From the NCBI RefSeq assembly GCF_000003605.2, contig NW_003142304.1:219760-273525 (forward strand): a DNA stretch of 53,766 nucleotides, given 5' to 3'. A program made the translations under genes and the position numbers. How positions within the stretch are numbered: position 1 is the first letter of the stretch; each line of letters begins with the position of its first letter. The DNA comes from Saccoglossus kowalevskii (Eukaryota > Hemichordata > Enteropneusta > Harrimaniidae). Positions 38,867-49,875 of this stretch are shown piece after piece. A model generated the notes under the pieces. That model saw only the letters and a program-made list of their open reading frames with translations, did not search any database and was not told the origin of the DNA.

Positions 38867-41394
38867 GTAATAAATATATGACCGTATTGTCTAGCCTGAT
38901 CCGATATGTCACGTGTTAGGTCACGTGTTGTATTATGTGTAGCGGGCACCAGAACACTGTTGCTACATTTATTCGAATCGTCGTTATCATATACTGAATA
39001 TCGTGTGAAAAAAAGTACCCGGATGTCTGACCTTTATTGTCTCAGGTGTTCTAAATGCTATTTCTGTAAGAACGTCCAAAAAACACCCACAATGATTGAT
39101 TTTTAATGAAATACAAATTAAATTATATTACAATTCAATAAATATTGCAATCAATATATTATTTCGATTAACATGCAGCCGAAAAATAGAAAGGCGTATA
39201 TATTTTGGCAACATTCCAGTAAAGCCAATTATAATAGTCTTTAAAATGAACGTCATTAGAGGTTTACGGAGGAAAAATGTAGTCAATTTGTGTAGCTTGC
39301 TGAGTTATTCATGAAATTCATATATGCAATCGTAGTGATACTTTTTCTTGTACGGCGTTAGCACGAAACGAATTCTTTCAGAGAGCACATGCTCAGGAAA
39401 TGAAATGTATGTTACGGATTCTTAATATGCAGTTCTTATTGTAATAGGGCAATGTGTTGTACTTGTAATTAATTATTATAAATGTTTATGTGAATTATAG
39501 TCTGAATATTATTATTCAAAAAAAAAGGTCCACACTACTAGTAAGTCTGCGCTATGCAAAATTTACCGGAATTATTGTGAAAGCTGAGATTACAAGTCGA
39601 CTTCCTCGATAGTCCAGAAATGCTAGAAAAATAGTGGAATTTTGGGGCCGATTTTAGTTCATTTTTACCACTTTGGCAGTAAAAATAAAAAAATAAGTCG
39701 CAAGCGGTGCCCTTCGAACTGACGCGCGCGCTGGCCAGAAACAAATTATTTGTTTGGCGTTAACGGGTAACACTAATCAGTACTAAAACAAACAAAAAAG
39801 TATTTTACAAACGCCGTCGCATTGCTTAAACTAGGAATTTTGGATAGTTACATATTGCCCCTTGGGTTTGGCAAATACTGTGACCGTTTTTCAATGTTTG
39901 TCAGTTTCAGATGCTTGACCTGCGTTCATTCACATTATCGTCTACACGTAATTGTAGTGTGAAACCTATAGTTCATCCGGGAGTGAAGTGGGACATGTAT
40001 CACCTGGGAGTGTTAACATTCATTGCAGCTGTCCAGGAAAGTGATTTAGAAGATTTGAGTCATATATTTATTTATTCAAAGATCATACAGCAAACATACG
40101 TTTATGATGCAGGAAATTAGTCACGTCACTGTAACTGTGCAGTAGTTACGGCCTAGTCGCCTCAGATACGTCCCCTTCGTGCCCACTTTCACGGCGCGCG
40201 CAATATAGATATACTTACAATCCAACGCCACGCACAGCGTTACTATGTCTAAATGGTGACTCAGACAACCGGGAAACTGGAGTTTTAAATGTCATGGAAA
40301 CTGCATTTTATGTCTTCGTTTTCCATTATTTTCAATGGTGAACGCATCGTCTTCATATTCCGTTCAGTGACATGGATTGTATATGTCACGACTCGGCCCC
40401 AAAACTAATCTCTATTTTTGTGCGCGATGTTTGCGTAGGTTTGTCATTTATGTTCATTTTAATCATAAACCTATATTTTTCCATTTTTAATTTGAAAATG
40501 GTATCATGAAAATGATATTTCCACATTACACTGTATTTGTTATTTTGATTTCTCGGATTTGAAAGTTGAACACAGCAGTGGGTAGGAAACTGTTGTCTAG
40601 GAAACATGAGTAGTCTTCATGTTTTTGAAGCGTATATCAGTTTTCTAGTCGTGTCATTGTGGGGCACAAATCCAACATCTACACCAGCTACTCCAACTAT
40701 CTCTTGACTCATTATTTTGCTTGTTTTTCCTGTTCTATCCTCCATTCAATTCAAAATCTAATAAGTGTACATTTAATAGTTGTACGGGGTAAAGTTGAAC
40801 GGTACGTTGCCAATAATTACATACATACAATCGAGTCACTTTGCTCACAAATATGGCCGCTCGACGGCGTTTCCATGGGTGCCAATATTTCTTTATAATT
40901 CTCCAACAACTTCAATTATTAATGTATCTTCAAGAAAGTTCGTTCATCGACCTCAGTCGTAAGTGTAGATAGGTTTATTGAACCGCGTGCGGGATTCGTC
41001 ACACAGCCACGTTATCTTCTGAGATACTCTAGGATGGCGGTTGCTAGGGATGTGCTTGATCCGATCCGTGTTGTATACAAGCATTTATTACAAGAACTAA
41101 TATATCCACAGTACGTTCGCATTTAGTCATCATGTTGCTACACTAATATTAACCAGTTCTGTGTTGTTGTATAAAAACTAAAGGGGAACCGAGCAAAACA
41201 TTGCTGTAGTGGTTCTTCACTTCCCCGTACATATAATCCATTATCTCTAACTCCATACTTATTTTACTCCGATTCCGACCCGGTACTGCTAATAACATTG
41301 AAGTGCCGTTACCACATCATACACAATGCCTAGTGACAGTTATGTACTGAGACAGACCATGAAGCCAGCTCATTCTCTTTCTTTTCGCCGACAG
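38867..41394. other. Putative intron
   Basis: Runs from GTAATA to GCCGACAG. AT-rich with no repeat element recognised. The last 69 bases can also be read in frame with the death-domain exon. Confidence 0.5.
40935..40958 (+). other. Candidate 24-base microexon (weak)
   Basis: Between GTATCTTCAAG and GTAAGTG lie eight codons (KVRSSTSV), phase 0 at both ends. It could be optionally included between the linker and death-domain exons without disturbing the frame. Confidence 0.15.
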
Positions 41395-41668
41395 GAGCCA
41401 GTTGTCGATGTCGACAGCAACACACGGGACGCCGTCTTTGTTTTTCTGCGGCGAAGGCTAGGTACTTACAAAGGGTGGAAAGAAATTTTCCGTGCCTTGG
41501 GATTCGAAGAAAAGGAAATTATGGAATTGAAGTTCCATTACATCAATACAAGTTTAGAAGAATGCATATTTCAAGGACTACATGTGTGGGCCAAAAAGGA
41601 TGGCGCGGATATAGGCACTTTATTTGGTGCTCTGTGTCATGAAAAAGTCAATCAAAGGATTTTAGTTG
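41395..41668 (+). CDS. Exon encoding a death domain
   Basis: The exon follows a strong pyrimidine tract (CTCTTTCTTTTCGCCGACAG), starts in phase 0 and ends at TTG|GTAAGT in phase 1. It encodes 91 full residues. Residues about 11-91, with the first codons of the next exon, form a death domain: helix 1 DAVFVFLRRRL, the hallmark W28 in KGWKEIFRALGF, EKEIMELKFHYIN, then the W65 helix LHVWAKKDG and TLFGALCHEKVNQRILV. The W65-to-end pattern is typical of FADD/p75-type death domains (W..., TL..AL, ...LV..L). Such domains are cytosolic homotypic interaction modules in apoptosis and NF-kB signalling. The frame stays open upstream of the acceptor to an ATG at 41326, allowing an alternative start that reads through the splice site. 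Which family member this is cannot be decided here. Confidence 0.85.
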
Positions 41669-41957
41669 GTAAGTACTGTGAAATTATGTTCAAACTGAAA
41701 AAAAACGTTTTCAACAGATGTGAGCGGCAAGTCAACATTAAAAAAAATATGTCCAAACCGCGTAGTGATTAAAGATGCAGTATAATCATATATATATATA
41801 TACATTTGTGGAATGCACGACTTTTCGTTGAATGAAGAATTTAAACCACTAATATGCATGTGCTGTGCTTGTTATTGTACATACCAAAACAACGAGTAAA
41901 AAATACAGCGCCAAACGACAATACTAAAAATTACTTTCCTCGTTCCATAATGCATCT

Positions 41958-42122
41958 TTAAAGCGGGAGAGTCGTCACCTGCGCATGCGTCAGATGGCCA
42001 TAGCGTGTCATTGTTTACAAACAAGCGTCTACCCATGAGCCTTTGTGTTTTTAGCGTGTATTGTTATCGTCGCTTGGGACTCAATTCCCGTGCGTGCGCA
42101 GGTGACGACCCTTACTCTTTAA
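41958..42122 (+). mobile_element. Family-2 MITE within the last intron of the death-domain gene
   Basis: Full-length: TTAAAGCGGGAGAGTCGTCA to GGTGACGACCC and TTACTCTTTAA. It makes up a quarter of the 664-base intron between the death-domain and tail exons. Confidence 0.8.
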
Positions 42123-42332
42123 TGGATTCCTGAAATGACTATACGAGGGCGAACCACTGTTTTCGCTTGGACTCGACTTCTAGCACACAATTATCTGAAA
42201 TTCGGCTCACTTTCACTAGTCAAAGAAACTAGACGCAAACGTATTGCTGAGAGAGAACGTTCATAATCGTACCACGTGACTACGGAGACCCAATCACTTA
42301 GCTTGTTGTTATAATTTAATATTTTTTTCTAG

Positions 42333-43814
42333 ATGATTTGAAGAGGCGATTTTCTAAACTGAAACCGGTTGTTATCAAACCCGTATTGACAAGGCAATCC
42401 ACTCCCGTAAGGTCCGTCGACGAATACGACAACAGACCATTACTGAGAAAACAAGAATACTTGCCGAAACCATCTCCGTCCCTGAAGAAGAAACAGAAAT
42501 CTGGATTCAGAGAGAGGCTCCCATTCGGGCATAGTCGGTCATCCAGTATCACGGAAGAAGAGGCCGTGCCTCCAATTACTCCAGCGAACCCAAAAACGAG
42601 AACGTCGCCCCAGTGTACCAGCCATATTTTCGGATATGTTTAGTAGAAAGGGTAGTAATGGAGACGAGATGCCGAAAGTGAATGGCAACAAAAAGGGGAC
42701 AAATAATCTAAGACAAATCAGTGAAGATGGAAACACGGCATCGAGTTCTAAACGCGGTAGTACGTCTGCACCGTCTTCCAAGCGGGACAGTTCGTCGCTA
42801 TCGTCTTTCAGGGTGGAAGCGGATATCCACAACGAAAGTACAGACGAAAGTGTACACCAATCGCAGCCGACTACACCGAGAGTCGGGTTTGCGGATAGGA
42901 CCCTTGTTATTCACGAGTCTGGAAGTGAAGATGGCAGCCCCAGAATTTCCAGAAAATCAAAAAAAGAGAATTCATCATTCTTCCGGCGAAAAGTCGGTAT
43001 TCTAAAATCGTATTCACCTACTTCGAGTCCTGTTGTCGCAAAGAAATCTACGGGTGCGAAGTCACGGCGTCGGCGAAAGATGGGACACACTTCGCCTGAG
43101 CCTCCGTCGCTCGAAGAAGTTAGCTCGCGGTTTCAAAATTGTGACGATAACACACCAAAAGAAATATATATGTTGCCTTCGTCGGAAAGAGAATATCCCA
43201 ATGGAGGCATTACCGGAAGTGAAACCTCGACTGAAGAAAGTACTAGTAGCTCGCGAAAAACGTCCAGCGAAACACAAGCGAGTTCAAGAATCGAGGACTT
43301 GCACGAGGCTATTGACGAGAAGGACCAAGACGATGCAACACGACATCTCGCGAATGCCGGAAAATCAATTGAGATTTTATTACAACAATATAATGAGAAT
43401 AAGGATAATGTTAATTATAAAATGACCGAATTAAACGCTGATTCGAATGTGTGTGTTGTAGAATTAGTGAAGACAGTTGAGGAAGAAAGCAGACATAGTC
43501 ATGTTAGACGACAGAGAAGTCTCTCCGATAGCGACATCCCAGTGCAAAGACTTTTTACAAAAACCAAGACAGGTACTTTCAGAATGGACTTTTACTTCAG
43601 ACACAAATCGGACAATTACGGTATTCCTAAAATTAGACAGAACTCTTTTACTAGGAGGCATTCGGAACAATCATTCCCAAATACTGAAATTAAGTCGGAC
43701 CCGGTCTGGCAGCTTCGACCCTCCAAACGAGTTGTAATGTTCAATCACCATAACAACCACCAGCCAGTTTACAAGACGACGTCATCAATGACCAATATCT
43801 CAACTACAATTTGA
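42333..43814 (+). CDS. Terminal exon: end of death domain plus long Ser-rich basic tail, with an apparent frameshift
   Basis: After an ATTTTTTTCTAG acceptor, the first two bases complete the split Asp codon of the previous exon, and the frame reads DDLKRRFSKLKP. That frame continues with Ser/Pro/Lys-rich sequence (GHSRSSSITEEEAVPPITP) but meets a stop at 42641-42643. A second frame, open from 42486, carries the same type of sequence (RRPSVPAIFSDMFSRKG) to a TGA at 43812-43814. Skipping one base, most simply in the five-A run at 42592-42596, joins them into a tail of nearly 500 residues. The tail has many Ser clusters, basic stretches (KSRRRRK, a possible nuclear signal), a PRVGFADR segment resembling a PP1-docking RVxF motif, kinase-type sites (RRQRSLSDSD, RQNSFTRRHS) and one helical-looking part (RIEDLHEAIDEKDQDDATRH). 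No domain is recognised and it is probably disordered. The break may be a sequence error, an allele or real inactivation. Confidence 0.75.
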
Positions 43815-44593
43815 CTCGTAGTGTGTCTGGTTTCAACTCATTCCCTCGTCAACGCCGCAGTTCTGTGTTACTGGGACGAGCCTGGGCAACTGTTATTAAT
43901 TTGCTTAGTTCGTATTTACAACATTTTCATTTCAATGAAACACGTTTAAATGGAAACTGTCATGATGACTAGTATAGTCCGAAGTTTCTCCGAGAAAAGC
44001 GGGATATTTTAGTATGACAACGTCTGTTGAAGAAAAGTCAACAGTTTCAGCAAGTCACGAACTTGAAAAAGCGGTGTATCTTACTTTGAATATATTTTAG
44101 TAATCTGTCCCGGTTGTACCGAAAACTATTTACTTATCGTTGGCATATGCATACTTTTATGTTTTCAAATGAGAGACAAATACGATGGAAACTATAGCAA
44201 CTGAATATCAAAATCTTCTTATATTATCCAGATACATCTTATTTATATACTAAAACAATATGTGACATCATCAATCACGTGATTACACGTCACAATGATT
44301 GGAAATGGAAACTTAATTACGTTATTTACGTGTTTTGGGGTCAGAGGTCAGTTATTTGACACTTTCAATTATAGCACGAACATATATCACGTGGTTGGTG
44401 TTTGTGTCAAAGTTCACTAACGATACAAATGTTTGCTAGGTTTGCAGAAATACTATTTTGACTTTTTATGCGTTGACCCACTTCCGGAGCTTCCTGGGGG
44501 GGGGGGAGAGGTTCTCAGCCTAGAATGGATTCCAATATCATCTTTAACTCCGTGTTTTTATGTAAATTATCCTTCCTTTACCCCCAAGCATAC

Positions 44594-44599
44594 AATAAA
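44594..44599 (+). promoter_or_regulatory. Candidate polyadenylation signal (AATAAA)
   Basis: This AATAAA, about 780 bases after the stop of the death-domain gene, would give a moderate 3' UTR. A second AATAAA lies near 44877, so the site used is uncertain. Confidence 0.35.
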
Positions 44600-45479
44600 T
44601 GGTTTGCATTAATGTCTCAATGAGTTTCCTGGGACGCTCTTTAAAGACAGAACCTCAGAGCGTACGTTTCAGTGTGTTTCCGGGATATTCTAAATGAGCG
44701 GTAGTTCCGCGTCATTATGGGTCCCTTGCGGTCGTGGACCGTGACCTTGACTCCTCGTCTTAAAGGTTTAATATTGATAAGAACATGTATTTTTTAGCAC
44801 TGCTGTTTGATGCTGAAACAATGAAATTCGCTAATACGCATGTGCACTGGTTGTTTAGGTACGTACAATAAAAACACTGCACATGCGTAGTAGTCACGAT
44901 GATTTAAATTTTCCATCTAACGTATAATATTGTTTGTCCTGCAAACCCAAAATGTTTAGTACTAGTATATGATAAATCATAATTTCACCTACAGTATGGA
45001 ATATCAAACAATAATATTAAATATATATATATATTTTCGTTCATACCGAAAATTTAAGGGACTATATATTGACTTTTAAAAAGTTGGGGGTCACTAGCCT
45101 AATTTTTGAGAAAATGATAGTATTTTAGTAGATATTGGCCATTTTGTTTGCCATATGTTCCTATGGCAGAAATATTATTTCATATGTCTAATTGTAGACT
45201 GGTGACATGGAGTGAACACAGCTTATTCTCCTGAATTATTTTTGTAAATCCGGGTTTTAAAAAAATGCAATTTTGTGATTTATTGAATTCCTTAATTTTT
45301 GACAAATATCAGGACAAGCTTCTCAAAATACGTCACAAACACATGAAATAATTTCATGCTTTCATGGTGCCATGGGACATTAGTTCCATGATTTAACATA
45401 ACAAAACCAATGAACTCATGTGATTTACAACCACTTTCTCAAAAATTATAAGTACCTTGATGCGCCGGCCAGAGTAGCT

Positions 45480-45557
45480 GTGCGCGGTGTCGTTCGGTAT
45501 GGGTCCCATGCGACGAATATGACGCATGTAAAATCCGTTGTTTGTTTACACGAAATT
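45480..45557 (-). mobile_element. Eroded family-1 MITE
   Basis: GTGTCGTTCGGTATGGGTCC, CATGCGACGAATATGACGC and TTGTTTGTTTACACGAAATT follow reversed family 1 through to its left-middle part. The ends are not recognisable. Confidence 0.45.
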
Positions 45558-46550
45558 AATACATGTCTTTTAACCCACCAGTGTATCCCCACACATAATG
45601 ATTAATTTCAGGATTCAATCTTTTTGCCCCGAAATCTACAAATCACGGAACGTACATGGCGGAAACTGATATTTCAGAGTTTTTTTCAATGTGAAGTCTA
45701 GTCGAGGAGACTGTGATGTTCTGGTCATTACAGAAATTTGCCCAAATGTACCCGGTAACCCCAAAAAATCATAATTTGTAATAATTCAAAATAAACATGT
45801 TCATTAAAACATAAACATATCATTTTGTGACTATCGTTCGATACAACCTAAAACTTCCGTTCGGTTATTTTATAAGACTCATCCTTTGTCCCATCATGCA
45901 CTGCGATATTCCAACGCAAAAAAAGTCTATAAAATGGCCGAATACTGCCTTGCTATGAAAACCAGCAGTTAGTGCATAGCAACGGGTAAGCTAGGTAATT
46001 TGACGAAACTAGAAAAAAAATCCATGATTTTGCTGATTATTTGATCTGATGGCGGGTGCTTAAACCCATTATTGTTTAGTCAAATAGTGGTGGACCATAA
46101 TTATATTGGATGTGATTAGAGTTGTTTTAGAAGTTGATTTCAAAATACACCGAGTTGATCTGTTCACATTTATCCAAACCACCCCGACAAAAATAATGGT
46201 CTAGCCCTTAGAACGTAAACGGCGTACGGTACTGGTCAGTTATTAAGGTGCTTGACCCACAGGTGATGATGATATGTGTGTTTGTTCGTCACATATTTTC
46301 TCAGCACTACACTCATCGAGTTTTGTTATCTCAGTATCTGTATATACGCAATGTAAATAAATTATATATGTAATAATGTATACAATATTAAATGATGTTT
46401 TTTTTTCTTCTGCACAAAACATTAGATTTTTCACGTGTTTTCGAAGAATAATGTTACATGCAATTTATTTTCATCAATGTTGGTAAACAACTTAGTTAAC
46501 ACATTCATTGAATAGCATACATTCAGTGTACTAGTACACAGAACGATATT

Positions 46551-46696
46551 TTAAAGCGGGGGAGTCGTCACCTACGCATGCGTGCGGTGGCCATAGCGTG
46601 TCATTGTTTGCAAACATGTGTCTACCCATGAGCCTTTGCGTTCATCGCTTGGGACTCAATTCCCGCGCGTGCGCAGGTGACGTCCCCCCGCTTTAA
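46551..46696 (+). mobile_element. Family-2 MITE copy with internal deletion
   Basis: Ends are TTAAAGCGGGGGAGTCGTCA and GGTGACGTCCCCCCGCTTTAA (last 21 bases). About 20 bases of the interior after CCTTTGCGTT are missing relative to the other copies. Confidence 0.77.
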
Positions 46697-47683
46697 ATGA
46701 TCACCAACATTCGAACGTGCTGAAAATCGCTGACATTTGAGCGATGAAATGTTTCACTTAATAGTCAAAAAATAGGAGGAGTACCAGCTTTATGTCCAAG
46801 TTGGTGGCGCTATTACTTAGACAAGACACTAGCGACTGAGTAATCCCTGATTTGCCTGCCGTACATGCCCGGCTAGGCTGTAGTAAGTTAATTATAAAAT
46901 TAATTATAAAATTAACATCCATATTTAATGGATTATGACTAACAAGAGATGGTATTTGTTGTCATTATTGACGTCATCGGTACATGTAATAGCTACAAAT
47001 CAAATCTTAATCTTAACAAATCTTAATTTAACTAAAACGCCAACAATCTCATTCTGGGAATATACTTTATTCTAAATTAGCAACATCTTGAAATAGCGTA
47101 ATAACTGATTAGCTAAATTATCTGAAATAACATGCTAACTAAATATGTTAGAGCAATAAAACAAGGGATTCCTCACAGGAAATATGATTTAATGTAACGT
47201 AATTGGTTTCGACGTAGTGAAACGAGATAAGAATTAGTCATTATATCATTAAACATACTAGTAAACAAAACACAGACGCCGTGATTTAAAATAAAACTGG
47301 TCAACGTTAATTTCGATAAAAACACATTCCCTCCATACGCCCTCTGGCGACGAATAGTTTTTGTGACGTAAATGGATACTGACCGTCCAACGCGTCGATG
47401 TTGTATTGATGTGCAGTCAACCGTGAATAAAACATAATGCCTTTGAACATTCTTGTCTATTTGAGCGGCGTTGCTTACTCCTTTCATCATACTGACGTCA
47501 CAGAAAACATCTCACCACTAGAGGGCGCGAAAAGTGCTTGTCAGACACAAATCGGCAAGTGTGTACATCTAACAACCGTATATTATAATTAAATAAAATG
47601 ATTTCTAAAAAGTCGCGACAGTTTTTCTTTATACATGGTGAATGTCGCTGGTTACATATATATTATGTGTTTATTTAGCTTGT

Positions 47684-47768
47684 TTTAAGTGAATCGAACC
47701 ACATTCTCGGTATGCCGGTTCTTGGCGTGTGTGCAGGGCATCTGATTCACCGTTATACCAAGATTAGA
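47684..47768 (-). repeat. Possible tRNA-derived SINE head or decayed tRNA
   Basis: On the minus strand an A-box-like TGGTATAACGG (47750-47760) is followed about 49 bases later by a B-box-like GGTTCGATTC (47691-47700), the internal promoter layout of tRNA genes. T-stem pairing is poor and no CCA-proximal acceptor stem closes, so a functional tRNA is unlikely. A tRNA-derived SINE fragment is the likelier reading. Confidence 0.3.
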
Positions 47769-48886
47769 AGACCGTGGTTTTACTAACTCTCGTCTCTCTT
47801 TTTATTAAACAATATTACACCGCAAGCTACTAGTAATTGTATGCCCGTTTAATTTTACCTACCCCCCTAAAAAAACATGTTTTTATAATTAATAATAGCA
47901 ACAATATTATTACATCTGTGCAATACATTATCTTGAAATCCACACAGAAGGTCGGACGAATGACAACTTTTGTTTCAATAAACATATTACGATAAATTAA
48001 TATATTCTTATTATTTTCTAGTAGGTAATAACAAAAACATAACGTAGTTCTTTAAGTCTTTTATAAATATTGAAATTAATCTAAGCAAAATGCATTTTTT
48101 TATTTATATTTGTTCGTCCATACATATGAATATTCCTTTCGCCAATACGATAACACTGCCTTTTTATTTATAAAACCGAAAAATGGAAAAATGGTCATTT
48201 ATTGAAATAGAGGGCGCACTCGCTTGCAGGAACATATGGCTGTCTAACATAGAAGTGTTTGCGTATGTGAGTTATCTTTGAAAAATATGTGCATGTATGG
48301 TTATCATTCATTGTACACATCTTTCTTGTTTCTTGTACACTGATTCGTTCCAATTATATAAATAATGCAATATATATAATAGATGCATTTAACAACAGAA
48401 GTTTTCAAGTCACAGCACCACATTGATGTCCCGCGCTCGAGAACTAGTCACTAAATATTATATTGTCGACGAGGGCGGTATTTGTACTAGTAGTACTAAT
48501 TTGTCAACTTGGTCACAGTTTTGACTGAGACTAGTAGAGGGAATACGATACGCCCGAGCACAACCTTGAAACACAAAACACGAGTAATCAGGGGTATATT
48601 TTGACAAGACACGTTATTACTTGACTACTAAACTTACTGTATCTCAAGTTCGCCATTTTTTTTGTCTAGTGCAAACCTCAGTGTTATGTTATCTTTAAAA
48701 TAAGTCATTTAAGTATAACTTCAACTTTGTATTCGAAAAAGGTCAACTGTATGTTAATTTCTAGTTAACAAAATGTGCTCCAGGGGTGAAATTAAAAACC
48801 TAACATCAAGCTTGGCCACCCAAGATTGAAGTTCTACCCGAGTGGTCCTGAAACATTGTTTTCTCAACAACTCGGGTTGCCCGGTG

Positions 48887-49336
48887 ATCATGCATGAACC
48901 TCGTTACAAGAATTTATCCGTAATCGATTCTGTGTTTTTTTCTTCTTCTCTAGATCTGGGAGGTATGCCGTTTTGTGACAGTCTGAGTATCAATCGTGAA
49001 TTCCGGTGGGATATTTTGCGCAGTAGTGAACTGTATAATTTTATTCAAGTTTCGATCATATTACATGTATTTCATTGGCCACAGGTCTTCAGTGCAATTT
49101 GTGATAAAAAAAACAAAAAACGTAGGATAATCATGAAAATTGAAAAAGTAGACTTTCAAAAGGTTGCTCCACGCTCTAGAACGTTTAGTAACTTTAAGTA
49201 CCACGGCGTTGTCCTTACTGAAACACTCGTTATTTGTACTCATACACGCATATATCCCATAATGCTAAGTAGACCACGATCGTGGAGGAATGCTTTTATT
49301 ATACCGCAATGTGATGAGGCTAGAGAACTGAAGTAA
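48887..49336 (+). other. Unrecognised open frame between the two genes
   Basis: A frame open for over 490 bases (in-frame ATG near 48890) ends with TAA at 49334-49336. The peptide is hydrophobic/basic (for example FIQVSIILHVFHW and KKNKKRRIIMKIEKV) without a domain I recognise. Codon composition looks AT-driven. It contains a splice-like site (TTCTTCTTCTCTAG) at 48953. An uncharacterised gene is possible, but a chance frame is more likely. Confidence 0.2.
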
Positions 49337-49699
49337 AAAGGCAGTGTTACATGTCGATGAGGCATGAGGTAAATTGCTTTTTGTGTCACATAGAATAGTA
49401 TTCGTCCCGCGCAAAGAAAAAAACAAAATAGGCAAATCTCAGACTATAGTTGTATGTGGGCAAATTCACACACACTTTAAAATACGAGCACGTGCTGGAA
49501 TTTAAAGATATTTTATGTCAATAATCTTATAAACATATTTTAAAATTTTAATAAAATTTGCGATGTTTCAGTGATTAATACTTTTATATAAAGATAATTT
49601 GGTTTCTTCAACTCCATCATGGCCTAATTTTCATCGTTATTTGTACATTTTGTACTATTACTACGCCTGGGGGCGCTGTTCTGGTGAAAGGTCGAGGTC

Positions 49700-49875
49700 A
49701 TTCATTGTAAATCCACGCTAAAAACAACGTTGCCCGTGTTCGAGATGTTTGGGTCTAGCCTGGGGCCGTAAACTTCCAAAATATGCATTTTATTTGTTAG
49801 AAAGGAAGGTACAAGGATTACAGTATTTAGTTCCATGGTATTCCGAATCTTTGGTAGTCAACGGTGACAGTATAG
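49700..49875 (+). other. Candidate non-coding leader exon of the kinase gene (left edge unknown)
   Basis: A perfect donor, TATAG|GTGAGT, occurs at 49876 in sequence with no long open frame, 2.5 kb upstream of the acceptor (ATTTGTCATTCCAG) of the kinase exon. A spliced 5' UTR exon is the simplest explanation. The left boundary is arbitrary because no promoter motif stands out. Only the donor is seen directly; the role is inferred. Confidence 0.3.

Larger units (their letters stand above)
43815..49699. other. 3' UTR and intergenic region
   Basis: Contains the candidate polyadenylation signals, a G run, an eroded family-1 and a full family-2 element, the SINE-like fragment and one unrecognised open frame. 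A short direct repeat of AATTAATTATAAA lies near 46888-46915. Confidence 0.5.

Noticed and set aside
38644-38949. Minus-strand 101-codon frame over the linker exon
   Set aside because: The plus strand has matching splice sites and phase on both sides; this is its shadow.
42316-43737. Several further frames on both strands over the tail exon
   Set aside because: They overlap the tail frame, which connects in phase with the death-domain exon; Ser/Arg-rich codons keep other frames open by composition.
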